A stretch of 64,000 nt of DNA from Streptomyces sp. CB01373 (lineage in GTDB: Bacteria > Actinomycetota > Actinomycetes > Streptomycetales > Streptomycetaceae). Location of the stretch: positions 170,714 to 234,713 of the forward strand of contig NZ_NNBK01000015.1 in assembly GCF_002803075.1 (NCBI RefSeq), written 5' to 3'. The notes under the pieces were generated by a model. That model ran no database searches, had not been told where the DNA came from, and worked only from the letters and a program-made list of their open reading frames with translations. Of this stretch, positions 60,632 through 64,000 are shown in pieces. The translations under genes and the position numbers were made by a program. Numbering within the stretch: position 1 is the first letter of the stretch; each line of letters begins with the position of its first letter.

Positions 60632-61117
60632 GTGAGCACCCGGTTCAACCTGTTCGACAACGAGATCGGCGCCAAGTTCGCCAAGCGGTTCGCAGGCGCC
60701 GGCCTGGTGGTCCAGCAGTCACCCCTGCCGCGGTCCACGCAGGAGCTGGTGTCGCTGCGCGCCAGCCAGATCAACGGCTGCGGCTGGTGCATCGACATGC
60801 ACACCAAGGAGGCGGCGGCCGCCGGTGAGACCGCCGTACGGCTCAACCTGGTGGCCGCCTGGCGCGAGTCCACCGTGTTCACGGAGGCCGAACGGGCCGC
60901 CCTGGCGCTCGCCGAGGAGGGCACCCGGCTCGCCGACGCCCACCAGGGCGTGTCCAACGAGACCTGGGCCCAGGTGCGCAAGCACTACGACGACGACGGG
61001 ACTGCCGCACTGGTCGCACTGGTCGCCCTGATCAACGCGGCCAACCGGCTCGCCGTGATCGTGCACCAGCAGGGCGGTTCCTACGAGCCCGGCATGTTCG
61101 CCGCCGCGTTCGACTGA
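60632..61117 (+). CDS. Carboxymuconolactone decarboxylase/AhpD-like protein
   Basis: The 161-residue protein has the AhpD-type redox motif CGWCIDMH (Cys-x-x-Cys with a downstream His, about residues 50-57). It belongs to the CMD-type partners (COE group) of ECF41 sigma factors; in the cell it may act as a peroxidase or alkylhydroperoxidase. The start is GTG 60632 with AAGTGAGGACG upstream. Confidence 0.9.
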   Translation: MSTRFNLFDNEIGAKFAKRFAGAGLVVQQSPLPRSTQELVSLRASQINGCGWCIDMHTKEAAAAGETAVRLNLVAAWRESTVFTEAERAALALAEEGTRLADAHQGVSNETWAQVRKHYDDDGTAALVALVALINAANRLAVIVHQQGGSYEPGMFAAAFD

Positions 61118-61132
61118 GCCGCGTCCGTTGCC

Positions 61133-61170
61133 GGGTCCGGCCCGGGATCAGTCGATCCGGGGCCGGACCC
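61133..61170 (+). terminator. Terminator after AhpD-like gene
   Basis: GGGTCCGGCCCGGGATC pairs with GATCCGGGGCCGGACCC, one base bulged, around AGTC, 15 bases after the stop codon. Confidence 0.75.
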
Positions 61171-61336
61171 GCTCCGCGGCGAGAAGCGGTGCGCGGCCGG
61201 CGCAGGCAGGTCATCGCTCGGCAGGTTCCGGTCGGGTGGCTGGGCGGCCTCGGCGGGCAGGGCGTTCCGTTCGCCGACGGCCTGGCGGGTCTGCGCCGGA
61301 GTTCTCGTCGGCCTCGCCGGGCTGCGGCCCGCGGCA

Positions 61337-61447
61337 GGGCGGCGCCGCCCTGACTTCACCGCCGACCAGCCGGGCCTGTCCCTGTTCCACTGCCACCAGC
61401 AACTCCACATGGACTACGGCTTCATGACGCTGCTCCACTGCACCTGA
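61337..61447 (+). pseudogene. Multicopper oxidase remnant (C-terminal copper site)
   Basis: The frame ending TGA at 61445 reads DFTADQPGLSLFHCHQQLHM then DYGFMTLLHCT. HCHQQLHMDYGFM is the C-terminal type 1/type 3 copper signature of multicopper oxidases. Upstream in the same frame no oxidase sequence is recognisable, so only the last 35 or so residues remain. The surrounding 374-base interval has no intact gene. Confidence 0.65.
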
Positions 61448-61491
61448 CCGCAGCCGGGACGACGGGCCAGGTCGATCAGAGCCGTCAACGC

Positions 61492-61998
61492 CTAGTCGCC
61501 GGTCGTGCCGTCGAGCATCTCGCGCAGTATGTCCAGGTGGCCATTGTGGCGGGCTGTCTCCTCGGTGAGGTGGAGGAGGATCCAGCGCAGGTCGACGTGG
61601 AGGCCGTTGCGGATGGTTCCCTCGGCCTGCTTGTCCAGGTCGTTCCCGGCGACCAGTTCGCGGTAGCGGGCGCTCTGTTCGGCGTATTCGTCGAGCAACT
61701 GCGTGAGCGGGAAGTCGACGGCGATACGCATCTCGCGGTCGGGATCCTCGTCGGTCATGGGGGCCCGGTCTTCCTCGCCGAGGAAGACCACCTGGAACCA
61801 GTAGTACTCGACCCAGCGGAGGTGGTTGATCACTCCGCTCATGGTCATCAGCGGTGAGCCCGGCAGGAGCGCCTTGCGTGCGTTCTCCGCGGAGACGCCG
61901 TCGCACTTGGCGCGGGCGATGTCCCGTGCGTAGTCGAGGAACGTGGTGAGCTGGGTGCGCTCGTCCCATGTGGGCGGCGTGTCGTTGATTCTGGTCAT
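61492..61998 (-). CDS. DinB-family (DUF664) protein
   Basis: The 168-residue four-helix-bundle protein has the DinB metal-ligand pattern: HLRWVEYYWFQ, and HLTEETARHNGHLDILRE with two His residues at the C-terminal helix. It resembles mycothiol-dependent enzymes of this fold; the substrate is unknown. ATG 61998 is the usual start. Confidence 0.85.
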   Translation of the reverse strand: MTRINDTPPTWDERTQLTTFLDYARDIARAKCDGVSAENARKALLPGSPLMTMSGVINHLRWVEYYWFQVVFLGEEDRAPMTDEDPDREMRIAVDFPLTQLLDEYAEQSARYRELVAGNDLDKQAEGTIRNGLHVDLRWILLHLTEETARHNGHLDILREMLDGTTGD

Positions 61999-62140
61999 CG
62001 CGCGAAGCATCCCCAACCACCGCGCCCGCTGTCGAGGTATTTACCGACGGACCCCACCTGCTCCACCCAGCGTCTTCTCCAGCGGGGCGCTACAGCGATT
62101 CAGCGCCGACGGGCCGCCCGGCATGATCCGCCGGACAGGC

Positions 62141-62698
62141 CTAGACACGCGGGCGCAACAACGGCTTTACGACCACTGGGCAGGAGTTCCACAGTTCCAC
62201 CCCGGCCGTGAGCAGTTCCAACACCGCGCGTAGCTCGTCGGGAGTCCAAGCACTGCACTCGCCTCCGAACAGCTTCTCGTAGGCGCTGTTGTGGACCGCG
62301 CCCTGCCGGGGCAGCCCGTGGGCCTCACCGAGTCCTCGAGCGAGATCCTCGAAGAAGTTCCACGCCTCCAGCAGCGCACCCGCGGGGATGCGCCGGCGTT
62401 TCGGCGCCTTCAGCCAATGCTGCACACGATCAAGCTCCAGCGTCTCGGTCCCGGAAGCGGCCAGCCGTCGCCCCCTCCGGCTCACATACAACCGCGCCTG
62501 CCGACCAGTCACGAACACCGGCACCCAACGGTGATCAGTCGCCGGCAACGTCAAAACCCGGTCAGGGTCGTCCCCCCTGCCACCGAGCCACAGAACCACC
62601 CCACTGCGGCCGAACCCCCGCACCCGATACGTATAGAGACGCCCACCCTCACCACGTCGTCCTGCCGCGAACACGTCTGCCATCTCGATCTCTGACAC
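62141..62698 (-). CDS. Hypothetical protein
   Basis: The 185-residue soluble protein has no family I recognise. It contains two Arg-rich segments and a Trp-rich helix (LEAWNFFEDLARGLGEAHGL), then a C-terminal helix (WTPDELRAVLELLTAGVELW). The start is GTG 62698 with AGGG upstream; ATG 62683 is possible. It lies in a run of leftward unknown genes. Confidence 0.6.
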   Translation of the reverse strand: MSEIEMADVFAAGRRGEGGRLYTYRVRGFGRSGVVLWLGGRGDDPDRVLTLPATDHRWVPVFVTGRQARLYVSRRGRRLAASGTETLELDRVQHWLKAPKRRRIPAGALLEAWNFFEDLARGLGEAHGLPRQGAVHNSAYEKLFGGECSAWTPDELRAVLELLTAGVELWNSCPVVVKPLLRPRV

Positions 62699-62891
62699 GC
62701 CCTCACCCTGGCACGACCCGCGAGAACCGTCGCGGTATTTACCCACGGCGACCAGCGGCACCGGAAACCCCGCCGGCCGGCCAGGCGTCCCCCGCCCTCG
62801 CCGAACTTCCCGCAATCCGGCCCTTTCGACCCCAGCGGGACGGCATGATTGGGGGCAGACATGAGATCAGCGGCGTATATCCGGGCAGCGT

Positions 62892-63314
62892 CTACTCGGC
62901 GGTGTGCGGGCCCGTTTTGCCCGTGAACGGGAAGAGTGGATAGCCCTCCACGCACTGACTCCCGGGCGGGTGATGTGGCCAGCCCATCCCAAACCGGTAC
63001 AGCAAAGTCAGTGCAATGGAGGTCGCGAGCAGTGCGAGCCACATGGCTGCCCGCCCGCCACGCAGAAGCCACCTTCGCAGTGCGGCTTGGAGCAGAAGCA
63101 GCAACAAAGTCATGCAAAGCCACACGACGGGCATCATCATCAGCAGCCCTATGTTGTTGCTGACGTTGTTCCCGAGCGGGCAACTCGCCCATGACCGAAT
63201 GGTCCACGCTGTGCCGCCATACACACCGAAGGCGGAGAGGGCGGGAGCCAGCACATACCAACCGCACCCCGGCGCAGAAGTGGGTGTCTCACCCTGCGCC
63301 CTCGAGACGTGCAT
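62892..63314 (-). CDS. Small integral membrane protein, unknown function
   Basis: The 140-residue protein has three or four hydrophobic segments (WYVLAPALSAFGVYG; LLMMMPVVWLCMTLLLLLLQ; MWLALLATSIALTLLY). The cysteines and the GYPLFPF tail are not diagnostic. GGAGG lies seven bases before ATG 63314. Confidence 0.6.
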   Translation of the reverse strand: MHVSRAQGETPTSAPGCGWYVLAPALSAFGVYGGTAWTIRSWASCPLGNNVSNNIGLLMMMPVVWLCMTLLLLLLQAALRRWLLRGGRAAMWLALLATSIALTLLYRFGMGWPHHPPGSQCVEGYPLFPFTGKTGPHTAE

Positions 63315-63621
63315 CCCTGTGCCTCCCCTGAAGGCCGCGCCCCCGGTTGACCGAGCAGGCGGACTGGCCGGCATCTCGCGCGGCGGCCGAGCTACTCACT
63401 CACACTGACCAAAGGTTGATCAATTCGGTTCCCTCTTGACGGTGTCGTCGCCGAGCCCGGCTGCCTGGCAGCAGTCCGGGTCGCGCGTCCACGAGCGCGT
63501 CGGCCGCGCTGAGCACCCCAGTCGGCCGTCCCCGGGCCAGGGGCTGAAGGGTTCACCGGTCTCCGGGAGTAGGTCTTTTGCCTCATGTGCGCTTTGAGCC
63601 TGCTGGCTAAGGTCGGCGCTC
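63315..63621. other. Gene-free interval
   Basis: About 300 bases between two divergent genes. A less GC-rich patch near 63395-63440 (including CTCTTGACGG) may contain promoters. No gene or repeat is seen. Confidence 0.35.
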
Positions 63622-63849
63622 ATGCGGACCACGGGGATTGTTCGCCGCCAGGCGGCGGAGCGTAGGCGCGACACTCTGGAACGGCTCGTCACCGAGCGGG
63701 ATGTATGGATGTCGACAGCACATCCTGATCACGGGCCGCACCAGGTGCCGCTGTGGTTCTTGTGGGATGGGCGAGCGGTGTGGATGTGCACCAGCGCCGC
63801 TTCCGCAGGTCACGTCCGCTGGAGTGGTGTATCGACGGCCACTCGGTGA
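63622..63849 (+). pseudogene. Pyridoxamine 5'-phosphate oxidase-family gene cut by an insertion sequence
   Basis: The first 62 residues (VTERDVWMSTAHPDHGPHQV, then PLWFLWDGRAVWMCTSAASA) match the N-terminal half of F420/FMN split-barrel oxidoreductases. After residue 62, at about 63807, the frame runs into insertion-sequence DNA and stops at 63849. The flavin-binding half is missing in the window. Confidence 0.75.
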
Positions 63850-64000
63850 TCTCGTTTGAGGCTATGCGGTGAGTTCGGTGGGCAGGACGGTGTCGTCGGT
63901 TTCTGACTCGATCGGGTGGAGGCGGGCTTTGGCGAGGAGTTCGCGGCCCATGTAGCGGCGGGCCTCGGTCCACTCGTCGTTCTGCTCGGCCAGGACCGCC
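63808..64000 (-). mobile_element. IS256-family insertion sequence, end and 3' part (runs off right edge)
   Basis: From about 63808 the sequence changes from the oxidoreductase gene to the end of an insertion element, starting GGTCACGTCCGCTGGAGTGG. The transposase stop codon lies 54 bases inside it. The other end and the target duplication are beyond the window. Confidence 0.65.
63862..64000 (-). CDS. IS256-family transposase, C-terminal end (partial)
   Basis: The visible 45 residues end the transposase: AVLAEQNDEWTEARRYMGRE, then LLAKARLHPIESETDDTVLP and TELTA before TAG. The EQNDEW(T/A)EARRYMG(R/L)E motif is the typical C-terminus of actinobacterial IS256-family (mutator-type) transposases. 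The catalytic DDE residues are beyond the edge. Confidence 0.8.
   Translation of the reverse strand, partial: AVLAEQNDEWTEARRYMGRELLAKARLHPIESETDDTVLPTELTA

Noticed and set aside
61128..61427. Arg/Ser-rich open frame between AhpD-like and DinB genes
   Set aside because: It overlaps the terminator and the multicopper oxidase remnant in another frame and has no family resemblance.

Overview
The window is chromosomal DNA of a Streptomyces or a very close actinomycete. It is extremely GC-rich with GC-biased third codon positions. GTG starts are common, AGGAGG-type ribosome binding sites are frequent, and the families present (Pls/PosA synthetase, SCO7613-like membrane protein, ECF41 and ECF42 sigma factors, CGNR zinc fingers, DUF3040, Rox) are typical of that genus. 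No rRNA, tRNA or CRISPR was seen. Dense regulator/enzyme pairs, decayed gene fragments, two palindromic mini-elements and an insertion sequence at the right edge suggest an accessory chromosome-arm region.

Layout. 1-11.9 kb: start of a Pls/PosA-type NRPS running off the left edge, a large membrane protein, an SDR/XRE divergent pair, an SGNH hydrolase, LysR and SDR genes, an MFS pump and a DUF523 protein. 11.9-15.8 kb: a DHA2 pump and a SnoaL-tailed ECF sigma factor, each behind an ECF41-like promoter, an SDR remnant and a universal stress protein. 16-18.8 kb: a TetR gene divergent from an ABC exporter, closed by a palindromic mini-element on the permease stop codon. 19-28.9 kb: small envelope proteins, a lipase, a K+/H+ antiporter with its regulatory subunit, an HD protein, a GlxA-type regulator, and a TetR/MFS/hydrolase operon with twin operators.

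29-34.4 kb: a rifamycin monooxygenase gene (rox) with a 19-bp inverted repeat that looks like the rifamycin-associated element. That repeat sits on a strong rightward promoter followed almost at once by a terminator. Next come a MOSC/ferredoxin-reductase fusion, a second mini-element on a stop codon, and an acetyltransferase behind a 17-codon leader-peptide-like ORF. 34.5-37.8 kb: a cyanate detoxification locus (cynR, cynT, cynS) with two deaminase genes. 37.8-41.3 kb: two abutting gene remnants, an SRPBCC protein, a deacetylase with an altered metal site, and an ECF42 sigma factor coupled to its DGPF partner.

41.4-55.5 kb: the main biosynthetic locus. Two translationally coupled synthetase genes encode C-A-T-TE and A-T-C-A-T-KS-KR-T-TE proteins, followed by a TauD-like dioxygenase. 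The PKS module has no acyltransferase and both proteins end in thioesterases. 55.9-64 kb: DUF5996, VOC, flavin-oxidoreductase-like and amidase genes; a canonical ECF41 sigma factor divergent from its AhpD-like partner with a promoter on each side; a multicopper-oxidase remnant; DinB and unknown genes; and a flavin-oxidoreductase-like gene cut by an IS256-family element.
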